This document shows, piece after piece, positions 18,114 to 27,140 of a stretch of 64,000 nt of DNA. Source of the stretch: Tolypothrix sp. FACHB-123 (GTDB taxonomy: Bacteria > Cyanobacteriota > Cyanobacteriia > Cyanobacteriales > Nostocaceae); the NCBI RefSeq assembly GCF_014697075.1, contig NZ_JACJRE010000040.1, forward strand, positions 1-64,000, in the 5' to 3' direction. The first letter of the stretch is position 1; each line of letters starts with the position of its first letter. The notes under the pieces were generated by a model, which was not told the DNA's origin, ran no database searches, and saw only the letters and a list, made by a program, of their open reading frames with translations. The translations under genes and the position numbers were made by a program.

Positions 18114-19667
18114 ATGCCTCTGTCACGGATAGTCACGCTGATTGTTGGTTTGATAGTTATTTTGGGGCTAAGCCTGTGGCTGATTGATTCCCTTTCCCGT
18201 CTTTACTGGCAGTTATCCTATTCGCCACTGCTGGGCAATTTGCTGTTGCTGCTGTTAATTGTGCTGATTGCTGGTTTAGTTGCAGCTTTTGTTTACTATG
18301 TCATGGTGTTGCAAGCAGGTGAAACGCGATCGCGTCGTCAACGTCCCCGCGTCACACCTGCGCAAATTCCCGCCGCTAAATCTGATGCAGCTTCAACAAC
18401 TTTAAAAGCTGTACGCCAACAAGTAGCACAAATTCAAGATGAAGTGGCAAAGCAAGCTTTACTCAGCCGCTCGCGGGAAATTGAAGTCAATTTAGCTAGG
18501 GGAGAAATTCAAGTTGTGATATTTGGTACAGGAAGTGCTGGTAAAACTTCTCTGGTAAATGCCATTATGGGGCGCATGGTAGGCGAGGTAAATGCACCGA
18601 TGGGTACAACCCAGGTAGGCGAAACTTATTGTCTGCGGTTGAAGGGATTAGAACGGAAAATTTTAATTACCGATACACCAGGGATTTTAGAAGCAGGGGT
18701 AGCGGGAACGGAACGGGAACAACTCGCCAGGGCATTGGCAACGGAAGCCGATTTACTGTTATTTGTGGTGGATAATGATTTACGCCGTTCCGAATATGAA
18801 CCATTACGGGGTTTAGCAGAAATTGGGAAGCGATCGCTGTTAATTCTCAACAAAACTGATTTATACACCGACGAAGATAAAGAATCTATTTTGGCTAGAT
18901 TGCGTCAACGAGTGCGAGGATTTATTGCGACTAACGATGTCGTCGCGATCGCTGCTAATCCCCAAAGCGCCCAACTAGAAACCGGCGAAATTTACCAACC
19001 AGAAGCAGATATTGTCCCCTTATTGCGGCGGATGGCGGCTATTTTACGCGCTGAAGGTGAAGATTTAGTGGCAGATAATATTCTCTTGCAATCTCTGCGC
19101 TTAGGAGAAGAAGCCCGCAAACTCATCGACGCCCAACGTCGCCGCCAAGCCGATAAAATTGTCGAAAGGTTTCAGTGGATTGGTGCGGGAGTAGTATCAG
19201 TTACACCTTTACCCGTAGTAGATTTACTAGCAACTGCGGCGGTAAATGCCCAAATGGTCGTAGAAATTGGCAGAATTTATGGTTGCGAATTAAACATGGA
19301 ACGCGGGCGGGAGTTAGCTTTATCCTTAGCTAAAACCATCGCCAGTTTGGGAATTGTTAAAGGTGCGATTCAATTATTATCAACAGCTTTACAAACTAAT
19401 CCAGCTACTTTTATTGTCGGGCGAGCAGTTCAAGGTGTAACAGCCGCTTATTTAACCCGAATTGCGGGGAAAAGTTTTATTGAATATTTCCGTCACGATC
19501 AAGATTGGGGTGATGGGGGAATGACAGAAGTTGTCCAACGACAGTTTCAAATGAATCGCCGGGATGAGTTTATCAAGGCTTTTGTCCAAGAAGCGATCGC
19601 ACGAGTAGTCAAGCCTTTGCAAGCCAATATTGAGGTAGTTAAAGAAGATACTGAAGCGAATAGTTAG
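18114..19667 (+). CDS. Membrane-anchored GTPase with DUF697 domain
   Basis: 517 residues. Two N-terminal membrane helices (about 5-26 and 41-66), then an Era/YcjF-like G domain: P-loop GTGSAGKTS near 142, G3 DTPG near 188, G4 NKTD near 246. The C-terminal half (about 340-480) has hydrophobic helices (VSVTPLPVVDLLATAAVNAQM) typical of DUF697. The family occurs across cyanobacteria; its substrate or partner is unknown, and membrane remodelling or ribosome-related roles are only guesses. It is a single gene with a perfect 11-bp hairpin downstream. Confidence 0.85.
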   Translation: MPLSRIVTLIVGLIVILGLSLWLIDSLSRLYWQLSYSPLLGNLLLLLLIVLIAGLVAAFVYYVMVLQAGETRSRRQRPRVTPAQIPAAKSDAASTTLKAVRQQVAQIQDEVAKQALLSRSREIEVNLARGEIQVVIFGTGSAGKTSLVNAIMGRMVGEVNAPMGTTQVGETYCLRLKGLERKILITDTPGILEAGVAGTEREQLARALATEADLLLFVVDNDLRRSEYEPLRGLAEIGKRSLLILNKTDLYTDEDKESILARLRQRVRGFIATNDVVAIAANPQSAQLETGEIYQPEADIVPLLRRMAAILRAEGEDLVADNILLQSLRLGEEARKLIDAQRRRQADKIVERFQWIGAGVVSVTPLPVVDLLATAAVNAQMVVEIGRIYGCELNMERGRELALSLAKTIASLGIVKGAIQLLSTALQTNPATFIVGRAVQGVTAAYLTRIAGKSFIEYFRHDQDWGDGGMTEVVQRQFQMNRRDEFIKAFVQEAIARVVKPLQANIEVVKEDTEANS

Positions 19668-19703
19668 GATATTTTTTTAAAAATGATGCAATTATCATAA
19701 TTA

Positions 19704-19735
19704 AAGAGACGTTACATCATAAAATAACGTCTCTT
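19704..19735 (+). terminator. Hairpin after GTPase gene
   Basis: AAGAGACGTTA - 10-nt loop - TAACGTCTCTT, 11 bp perfect stem, followed by an AT-rich stretch with a short T-run. It lies between convergent genes. Confidence 0.65.
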
Positions 19736-19847
19736 CAATATTTATTTAGTTTTTACTTAAAAGTAAGTAAATCTGTGATTTCTCCAAACAGTTTTACTAA
19801 AGTAAATAAAATTATAAATATCATCAATGACAAATGAGAAAGCTCAT

Positions 19848-20177
19848 TTATTCATTGTACAGAGAATTACAAACGTAGTCAGAGCGTACCCATCCACGAC
19901 TATGTTTGTAGGAAATTTTAAACCAATCAAAACCATCTTGACTTCTTCTAGTATTTAATACCCTGATACTTCTTCCTGAAGGAATTTGTTGAATCTCGTC
20001 ATGATGTTGTCCTGGGCCATTACGTAAAGCCAATTTACCACTAGGATCGTTAGTACATACAGAGGCAGAATAACCTTCTGAACGAGATATCTGACCGACT
20101 CCGGGGACTACTTCTCCTGCGGTTACAGGTAATGCTGCTGCTAAGATTAATCCACTCGCTATGAGCAATTTAGACAT
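19848..20177 (-). CDS. Secreted SH3b-domain small protein (copy 3)
   Basis: 109 residues with a signal peptide (MSKLLIASGLILAAALPVTAG) and one bacterial SH3 (SH3b) domain: CTNDPSGKLALRNGPGQ, IRVLNTRRSQDGFDWFKI, GWVRSDYVC. Two conserved Cys (near 41 and 104) could form a disulfide in the periplasm. It is the most diverged of three tandem paralogues (19848-21094). SH3b domains often bind cell-wall peptides; the L,D-transpeptidase gene just upstream suggests an envelope role. Function otherwise unknown. Confidence 0.82.
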   Translation of the reverse strand: MSKLLIASGLILAAALPVTAGEVVPGVGQISRSEGYSASVCTNDPSGKLALRNGPGQHHDEIQQIPSGRSIRVLNTRRSQDGFDWFKISYKHSRGWVRSDYVCNSLYNE

Positions 20178-20374
20178 CGTTTGAAACTCCAGCTTTAATT
20201 AGCTATTTTGAAATGGATAAATGTATTTATGCTGTTTGGGTTATCTCCCATGTGAATATTTGAGAAACTAAAAATTAGCTGGAACTGAGCAGTAACTAAG
20301 TTAATAATTAAACCAATTTGCTAATTATAATTATTAACTTAGTCACCAATATTTCGCCCAATTCCATTACTTAA

Positions 20375-20701
20375 TTACTCACCATCATGAGTGCAAACGT
20401 AATCAGAACGAACCCATCCTTGTTTATTGTTATGAACAACTTTAAACCACTCAAAACCATCACTACTTCTGGTAGAGTCCATAACTCTAATATTGTTGCC
20501 GGCGCGAATTTGTCTCATCTGTCTATAGTTTTTACCAGGGCCAGTGCGCAAAGTTAGAGTACCACCAACATCATTAGTACATACATAAGCCAAATAACCT
20601 GTCGAACGAGTTGTACGACCAACTCCAGGGCCTACTTCTTGTGCGCCTACGGGTAATGCTGCTGCAAAGATTAATGCACTCGCCATGAATAATTTAAACA
20701 T
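20375..20701 (-). CDS. Secreted SH3b-domain small protein (copy 2)
   Basis: 108 residues, closely similar to the next copy. The signal peptide FMASALIFAAALPVGA is followed by an SH3b domain with CTNDVGGTLTLRTGPGKNY and GWVRSDYVC. About 200 bp of AT-rich DNA separates it from copy 3 and 81 bp from copy 1. A GGAGT motif lies just before the start. Confidence 0.83.
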   Translation of the reverse strand: MFKLFMASALIFAAALPVGAQEVGPGVGRTTRSTGYLAYVCTNDVGGTLTLRTGPGKNYRQMRQIRAGNNIRVMDSTRSSDGFEWFKVVHNNKQGWVRSDYVCTHDGE

Positions 20702-20782
20702 GATTTGGAACTCCTTTGGGAATTTTTGAATTAACTATTCTGAAATTGCAAAATCTAGTTAAGTGCTTAAATAATCAGCAGC

Positions 20783-21094
20783 TTAGTAATTACAAACGTA
20801 GTCAGAACGAACCCATCCCTCTTTCTTTCTAAAGTTAACTCTAAACCACTCAAAACCATCACTACCTGTGGTATATCCGATGACTGTAATCTTGTTTCCT
20901 GCGGGAATTTGGCGAATCTTTTTATAGTTTGTACCAGGGCCAGTACGCAACGTTAAAGTACCACCAACATCGTTAGTACATACATAAGCAACATAATTTT
21001 GAGATATACGAACAGATCCAGAACGGACTTCTTGTGCGCCTACAGGTAGTGCTGCTGCAAAGATTAATGCACTGGCCATTAAGACTTTAAACAT
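20783..21094 (-). CDS. Secreted SH3b-domain small protein (copy 1)
   Basis: 103 residues. Signal peptide as in copy 2, then an SH3b domain with CTNDVGGTLTLRTGPGTNY, IPAGNKITVIG and GWVRSDYVCNY. The identical LTLRTGPG core and leader show recent duplication of copies 1 and 2. First of the trio, 43 bp after the L,D-transpeptidase gene on the same strand. Confidence 0.83.
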   Translation of the reverse strand: MFKVLMASALIFAAALPVGAQEVRSGSVRISQNYVAYVCTNDVGGTLTLRTGPGTNYKKIRQIPAGNKITVIGYTTGSDGFEWFRVNFRKKEGWVRSDYVCNY

Positions 21095-21137
21095 GATTGG
21101 AAACTCCTTTTTGAATTAACAGTTTTACGAGAAAAAT

Positions 21138-21863
21138 TTACCGAATGACGACATCTAGGAACTGAAAATTGTAATTACGGACGTATTCCAAAACCTTGCT
21201 CAAATCATCTCGATTAGTTAAGGCGATACATCCCGATGTGCCATCTTCACCGTTATTTTTTTCATAGGATGGATCGTAATGAATGCCTAAAGCAGTACGA
21301 CCTGTGCGGAATTGTGGTTGTATGGCCAAAAATCTATCGCCAGCTTCAGCAATGGTGCCGCGAACTACTCTTTTTGCCACTTGATATCTTCCATCTGGTA
21401 GCGGTGCTTCTGTTCCAGAGCGATGGCGGTCTCTATTTTGGGTATGCGCCCGTCCAGAGACAGTCATAAATGAATCGATTTGTTGCCCGTTAACATAAAG
21501 AATCAGCGCATATATAGGGTTTCCCATCTGATTGACATCGTTAGTCCGAACTAACTGCATGTAAGTACCCCCTGTAGCAGATGAGTATTGATTGGGTTTG
21601 AGATTACCCTTACTCAAGCTCTGTTCATCAGGATGAGCAGATATATTTGTTAAATTGCCTACAGGTGCAGCAAAATTATCTATTTCACTGGGCTGGGGAG
21701 TTTTAACAGTATTAGTGCTGCTTAGTTTATCTGTATTAGCTGAGATTAATTTCTCGGTGGCTTGTCCTTTATTTGAAGTTTCTGGTACTTTAATTTCAGC
21801 ATTAGCGCTGCAACTTGCAGTGGCTACACAAGTTAAACTTATTAAGAGTAATCGAAGCAACAT
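21138..21863 (-). CDS. L,D-transpeptidase (YkuD) family lipoprotein
   Basis: 241 residues. The N-terminal signal has a weak lipobox (TASC near residue 18), then a low-complexity linker. The YkuD catalytic domain runs about 105-241, with HYDPSY and DGTSGCIALTNRDDL, the HxxxxxxSxGCxxL-type active site with the catalytic Cys. Such enzymes form 3-3 peptidoglycan cross-links or attach proteins to peptidoglycan. It heads a minus-strand run followed by three SH3b genes, which fits a cell-wall module. Confidence 0.85.
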   Translation of the reverse strand: MLLRLLLISLTCVATASCSANAEIKVPETSNKGQATEKLISANTDKLSSTNTVKTPQPSEIDNFAAPVGNLTNISAHPDEQSLSKGNLKPNQYSSATGGTYMQLVRTNDVNQMGNPIYALILYVNGQQIDSFMTVSGRAHTQNRDRHRSGTEAPLPDGRYQVAKRVVRGTIAEAGDRFLAIQPQFRTGRTALGIHYDPSYEKNNGEDGTSGCIALTNRDDLSKVLEYVRNYNFQFLDVVIR

Positions 21864-22780
21864 TTAACGTTTCGGGTTATTTATTTTTTGAATATAATCG
21901 CCATTTTTAGACAAAAACCTGAGAAATAACCCTTAATTTTATATTGCTTACCAATTGCGTAAAATCTAGTATTTTTAACTTAAAAATATATTAAACACCA
22001 ATAAATTCTGATAAGCCAGAAAATTTATTCGGCTTATTGCTGGTAATTACACCCATGAATTTTATTAAATAACTTCACTAAATTTAAGCCAGCAAATCAT
22101 GGGTATTGTCTTGAGCTAGATAGAACTCAGCATTTATTTACCAAAATAAACTTTGATACATTTATAATTAATTCAGGGTAGTTACTGAGAAATAAAAGTA
22201 TATTTTGTCAAGCGATCGCCTGTCGTAAGACACTGATAAATATTGCTACTGGTTCTGTATATAAAGCTGGTACGAAAAAAATTAGTATCAATTGGCTATA
22301 TTTAATTTTTGTTACATACTATGGTTTTTTCGTACTTCTTAATTTATACAGAAACTCCAAAAAAGAAATTATTTCGCTTCAGATCGTTGACTGTTGACTG
22401 CGCCGGACTGAAGCTCAATCTTACTCCTGCAAAGAACAAAGCTACGCATAAGCGTCCCGCAGGGAAGTGTTGATTGTTAACTATGAACCGTAAAAGGTAA
22501 TACGGAAATAAACTCTAAATTTGAAAAATTTATGCAAAAATATCTCCGCGTCTCTCACTCTCCCTCTACGCAAGAAATTGGCACTATTTAATACAAAGCG
22601 CGTCAATACTATAATTTTGTATAAAAACCTTAATATATTAATTTTTTTAGTAAAAATTACTTAAACACCTAAGTTTGCGATTCCGGGAGGCATCCCTCCG
22701 TAGAATTAATTATCAGGCATTCCGGAAACAGAGGTAAAAACTGAGAAAACCTATATCAGGACTTACTCAGTAACCAGCTC
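21864..22780. other. 917-bp intergenic region, no gene seen
   Basis: AT-rich sequence between divergent genes. Only scattered repeat pieces: CTACGCATAAGCGTCCCGCAG near 22440-22460 and GGAGG-CATC-CCTCC near 22687-22700. It must hold the promoters of the L,D-transpeptidase and kinase genes, but no convincing -35/-10 pair was identified. Confidence 0.6.
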
Positions 22781-24508
22781 ATGACCCACCCCATGATCGG
22801 TAAAGTACTACAAGCGCGTTACCAAATTGTCCAAAGCCTAGGTGCAGGGGTATTTGGACAGACATACATTGCTGTAGACATAGAATACCCAGAAAATCCC
22901 AAATGTGTTGTCAAACAACTCAAGGTTAACAATTTGCACCCCAGTTATCTAGACGACTTAAGACTGCGTTTTCTCACGGAAACGGAAACTCTTAAGCGCC
23001 TGGGACGACACGAGCAAATTCCGCAACTGATCGCCTGTTTTGAAGAAAATGAGCGATTCTACTTAGTGCAAGAGTTTATTGAAGGACACGCACTGACAGA
23101 AGAATTACCTATTCATAAACAGTGTGGGGAAATTTGGAGTGAGAGCGAAGTTATCAAATTTTTGGAAGATGCTTTGGGAATTCTTGAATTTGTTCACTCT
23201 CAAGGGGTGATCCATTGCGACATCAAACCAGAAAATTTGATTAGACGGGCTTTTGATGACAAATTAGTGCTGATAGACTTTGGCTCAATCCAGCCAGTTG
23301 ATTTTGGTGATGAGACGGAATTACCTATCCATTCGGTTCCTGTTACTTCATTGGGATACATTCCGCCAGAGCAATTTATTGGTCAAACACAACCCAATAG
23401 CGATATTTATTCCTTGGGTATAATTGCTATTCAAGCTTTAACAGGTTTATCACCACTACAATTTAAATTAGATCCCTATACCAATGAGATTATTTGGCAT
23501 TCTCCACACATAGCAGTTAATGATTATTTAGCGGCTATTCTCAGCCAAATGATCCGCTACGATTACCAAGACCGCTTCCAATCGGCGACGGAGGTTTTGC
23601 ATATACTCCAGGAAATGCTATGGGAAACTCATTTACCACCCATAGAAGCAGAGAATAACTTACCTCTAGAGAAACCAGCCAAAGTTAGTCAATTACCAGA
23701 AAACTATACATCGCCAAAATCAGCTCCTCTATTAACAGGAATGAAAGTAGGGATAGCGACTAATTCGGTTTTGCTAGGATTGGGGATGTATTCTGTATTT
23801 ACTAATTCTCCAGCTTATTCAGAAAAAGAAACTTTATATAAAGCGACAGAAGAATATCAAGCAGGAGATTTAAAACAAGCGATCGCTCTGGTTAAATCCA
23901 TTCCCTCAGATAGTAAAATTTATCCAGAAGCCCAATCCACAGCAGAAGAATGGGAAGAGCAATGGCAAGTTGCTGCTGAACAATATCAATTAGTTGAAGC
24001 TGCTGCTGTTGCGGGTAGATGGTCAGACGTACTGCGGATTGCTGCGAATGTACCAGATATTTTATATTGGCAATCGAAAATTGATAAACTAGTTGCCCAG
24101 GCTCGCACTTATGTGGAAGCACAAACACAAGAATTATTAGCAAAAGCTTACGCAAGTGCTAACAAAAAAGAGTTTTCTGTGGCTATTGAGTATTTGCGCC
24201 AAATTCCTATTAACAGTTCCGCTGGTGCTATTGTGCAACAGAAATTGGCTGAGTACGATCAAAAGCAGAAAATTCGCGCTACTTATTTTTTACAAAAAGC
24301 CTATAATAAAGCGTCTACTGGCGAATTTGATGATGCGGTAAAATTTCTGCAAAAGGTTCCCAAAAATACGCCTGTATATGCACAAGCACAACTCAAATTA
24401 AATGAGTATACTCAAAAGCAACGTCTGCGATCGCAATCTAATAAAGTAGCTATATCAAAAATCAATTCTGCGTCCAAAAAATCTCACTCAGATAGCCGTT
24501 ACTTTTAA
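22781..24508 (+). CDS. Ser/Thr protein kinase with membrane anchor
   Basis: 575 residues. Kinase domain about 11-270: glycine loop LGAGVFGQTY, catalytic Lys in CVVKQLK (near 45), catalytic loop IHCDIKPENL (near 146), DFGSI near 167. The usual HRD Arg is Cys, so this is a non-RD kinase. A membrane helix at about 317-338 precedes an extracytoplasmic or helical tail with repeats (AYASANKKEFSVAIEYLRQIP, AYNKASTGEFDDAVKFLQKVP), a TPR-like pattern. Related to cyanobacterial Pkn kinases. Convergent with the next kinase across a strong hairpin. Confidence 0.9.
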   Translation: MTHPMIGKVLQARYQIVQSLGAGVFGQTYIAVDIEYPENPKCVVKQLKVNNLHPSYLDDLRLRFLTETETLKRLGRHEQIPQLIACFEENERFYLVQEFIEGHALTEELPIHKQCGEIWSESEVIKFLEDALGILEFVHSQGVIHCDIKPENLIRRAFDDKLVLIDFGSIQPVDFGDETELPIHSVPVTSLGYIPPEQFIGQTQPNSDIYSLGIIAIQALTGLSPLQFKLDPYTNEIIWHSPHIAVNDYLAAILSQMIRYDYQDRFQSATEVLHILQEMLWETHLPPIEAENNLPLEKPAKVSQLPENYTSPKSAPLLTGMKVGIATNSVLLGLGMYSVFTNSPAYSEKETLYKATEEYQAGDLKQAIALVKSIPSDSKIYPEAQSTAEEWEEQWQVAAEQYQLVEAAAVAGRWSDVLRIAANVPDILYWQSKIDKLVAQARTYVEAQTQELLAKAYASANKKEFSVAIEYLRQIPINSSAGAIVQQKLAEYDQKQKIRATYFLQKAYNKASTGEFDDAVKFLQKVPKNTPVYAQAQLKLNEYTQKQRLRSQSNKVAISKINSASKKSHSDSRYF

Positions 24509-24531
24509 TCCAAGATGAGATATCAGCTCAC

Positions 24532-24588
24532 CGTAGGGTGGTTACTGTGCGCCATTTGCTAGTTTTGGCGCACAGTACCCACCCTACG
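24532..24588. terminator. Bidirectional terminator between convergent kinases
   Basis: CGTAGGGTGG and ACTGTGCGCCA pair with TGGCGCACAGT and CCACCCTACG around an 11-nt loop: more than 20 bp of stem. It sits in the 94-bp gap between two converging genes. The GTAGGGTGGG motif is also a common dispersed cyanobacterial palindrome. Confidence 0.75.
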
Positions 24589-24602
24589 TGTTTATTTAGG
24601 GA

Positions 24603-26732
24603 CTAACGCGGTGTTTGATTGGGAAACAAGGAATTAGGAATAGGAATGACTGGTACAACTACAGGCTGTGGTTTTTCTGTTTGGAGTTGATTCTGGGCTT
24701 GCTGTTTGGCGGTGATGGCTTGTTGATAGTCTGGCTTGTATTTGATGGCTTGGGTATAAGATGCGATCGCTTCTTGATAGCGGTTTAAATTTACTAGCGC
24801 ATTGCCCCTACTATACCAACTTTCATAGTGTCCTGGCTTGTAACGAACTGCGCGATTATAAGATGCGATCGCGTCTTGGTATTTCTGTAAATTATATTGA
24901 GAATTTCCTAAGTTATACCAAGCTTGATAGTCTTTTGGCCTCAAGGCTATGGCTTTATTATAAGATTCAACTGCTTCTGGATAGCGTTGACTTTGATGTA
25001 GACCCCAACCTCGGCTATACCAAGCTTGGTAGTTATTGGGATTATATTTAATTACTTGATTAAAAGCTTCAATTGCTTCAGGATAACGCCGTAATGTCAT
25101 CAATACATTACCCTTAGATAACCAAGCCTGATAAAAATCTGGTTTATATTGTACAGCTTTATCATAATCTCTAAATGCATCCTCGTAGCGGTTGATATTT
25201 ACTAGAGAATTGCCGCGATTATACCAAAATATTTCATTACTTGGTTTTAATTCTATAGCTCGATCGTAAGCTGTAATTGCTTCTTCATAACGTTTCAAAT
25301 TATGTAGTGCTAACCCCTTATTATACCATGAAACATAATTATCTTTTTTGAATTCCAGAGCTTGGTCATAAGCTTGAATTGAATTTTCATATTGTTTTAA
25401 ATTACTCAAAGCCTCGCCTTTAGCATTCCAGATTTCAGGAGAGTTATTTTCTAATTGTAGAGCTTTATCAAAAGAAGCGATCGCTTCTTGGTGGCGCTGT
25501 AATTTTCCTAAAATAAAGCCGCGGCTACTCCAAGCTTCCAAGTAATCAGGCTCAATTTGAATTGCTTTATCATATGCTATTAGCGCTTCTTGGTATTGTT
25601 TTAAAGCAGAGAGAGTATTACCCCGACCATACCAACCTTCAGCATAATCTGGGCGGATATTAACTGCTCGATCGTAAATATTTAGTGCATCTTGATAGCG
25701 TTGCAATTCAAATAAAGTATTGCCTTGTTTATATAATTCTGTAGCGTTCTTAGTCTGCACCCCATCTATAATAAATAGACCTGCGGTACTAGTAAGAGCG
25801 AGAATAAATATACCTCCTAAAATTTTGGGAATTATATCTTTTTTATATGGCAATTTATTTAAGTTTTTAAATGGCAATGCGGGAACCAACGCTATTGTTT
25901 TAGGATTTGGCTGTATTAACTCTTTTATAGCCTGTAATGTATCTGTTGCCGAATTGTAGCGTTGACGGAAATCATAACATACCATTTTGTTAATAATTTG
26001 GGCGAACTCTGGCGAAACTTTTGTCTGATTCTGCCAGATAATTTCATTAGTATCAGCATCTTTTTCTAATTGTTCTGGTGGTAATCCGGTCAAAGCTTGA
26101 ATAGCAATTATCCCCACTGCATAAATATCACTGCTAAATTTAGGATTTCCTTGCGCTTGTTCCCCCGGAAGATATCCAGGAGTACCTATAGCCACAGTAG
26201 CTTTAGTGTGACCTTGGGGAGTAATGACTTGGGTGGTAATTTGTTTAACTGCACCAAAATCAATTAAAACTAACTGATTATTGGACTTACGTCTGAGTAA
26301 ATTACGGGGATTGACATCGCGGTGAATTACCTTTTGTTGATGCACAAACTCTAAAATTTGTAAGATTTCTGTGATTAAAGAAATGACCTCATCTTGACTC
26401 AAAGTTTTGCCTGAGATTAATTCTTGACTCAGGTCATGTCCTTCAATAAATTCTTGTACTAGATAAAATTCGGCTTTCTCCTCAAAATAGGCTAAAAGTT
26501 GGGGAATAGAATCATGAGTACCTAATTTATACAGAACTTGTGCCTCTGTATCAAATAAACGTCTCGCAGTCTCTAAAGTTACTGGGTCATTGGCTTGCGG
26601 CTTGAGTTTTTTCACAACACATTGAGGCGAACCTGGTAATTGAGTGTCACAAGCCACAAAAGTTTCACCAAATCCACCTCCTCCCAAATGGCTAATAATT
26701 TGGTATCTGCCAACAAGTGTGTTTCCCAGCAT
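24603..26732 (-). CDS. Ser/Thr protein kinase with TPR repeats
   Basis: 709 residues. Kinase domain about 10-270: GGGGFGETF, VVKKLK, IHRDVNPRNLL (Asn in place of the usual Lys-x-x-Asn context but the catalytic Asp is kept), DFGAVKQI and a GTPGYLPGEQ activation segment. Membrane helix about 303-323 (LGGIFILALTSTAGLFI). About ten TPR repeats follow (about 328-670), each with the YDKAIxxxPDxxxAWxxRG pattern. A membrane sensor or scaffold kinase of cyanobacterial type; substrates unknown. Ends in a Pro-rich tail. Confidence 0.93.
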   Translation of the reverse strand: MLGNTLVGRYQIISHLGGGGFGETFVACDTQLPGSPQCVVKKLKPQANDPVTLETARRLFDTEAQVLYKLGTHDSIPQLLAYFEEKAEFYLVQEFIEGHDLSQELISGKTLSQDEVISLITEILQILEFVHQQKVIHRDVNPRNLLRRKSNNQLVLIDFGAVKQITTQVITPQGHTKATVAIGTPGYLPGEQAQGNPKFSSDIYAVGIIAIQALTGLPPEQLEKDADTNEIIWQNQTKVSPEFAQIINKMVCYDFRQRYNSATDTLQAIKELIQPNPKTIALVPALPFKNLNKLPYKKDIIPKILGGIFILALTSTAGLFIIDGVQTKNATELYKQGNTLFELQRYQDALNIYDRAVNIRPDYAEGWYGRGNTLSALKQYQEALIAYDKAIQIEPDYLEAWSSRGFILGKLQRHQEAIASFDKALQLENNSPEIWNAKGEALSNLKQYENSIQAYDQALEFKKDNYVSWYNKGLALHNLKRYEEAITAYDRAIELKPSNEIFWYNRGNSLVNINRYEDAFRDYDKAVQYKPDFYQAWLSKGNVLMTLRRYPEAIEAFNQVIKYNPNNYQAWYSRGWGLHQSQRYPEAVESYNKAIALRPKDYQAWYNLGNSQYNLQKYQDAIASYNRAVRYKPGHYESWYSRGNALVNLNRYQEAIASYTQAIKYKPDYQQAITAKQQAQNQLQTEKPQPVVVPVIPIPNSLFPNQTPR

Positions 26733-26820
26733 CTGGTTTGCCTAGTTGAGTGCGATAATATCTGATTCCAATCTTGGCACAAGCTAACCGGATTCAGAGT
26801 CCTATGAAAATGATGGGGAT

Positions 26821-26883
26821 GGTTGACGGTTGACGGTTGACTGTTGACTGTTGACTGTTGACTGTTGACTGTTGACTGTTGAC
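26821..26883. repeat. Heptamer tandem repeat, nine copies
   Basis: GGTTGAC x3 then TGTTGAC x6, no indels, upstream of the TPR-kinase gene. Longest perfect heptamer run in the window. Confidence 0.95.
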
Positions 26884-27140
26884 TAGATCATGAAGTAATT
26901 GAGTATTCTGGGGAAACGATAGAAAAAGCGATCGCTCATTTCTATTAGCGGAGGCTGCCCTGATGGTAAGCTCTTTACAGAATGCAAAACTTGTACTGAC
27001 CTTGTGGAATTATTCAAAATTCAACATAAATATAGCGTTAGAGTTTCAGTGATTTGCTCAGTGTTACAGAAGAATAAGACGCAACTATAAATGCGCGATT
27101 TAGAGTAAGATTATCGAGAAATGCAACTTTTTGTGTGTAT

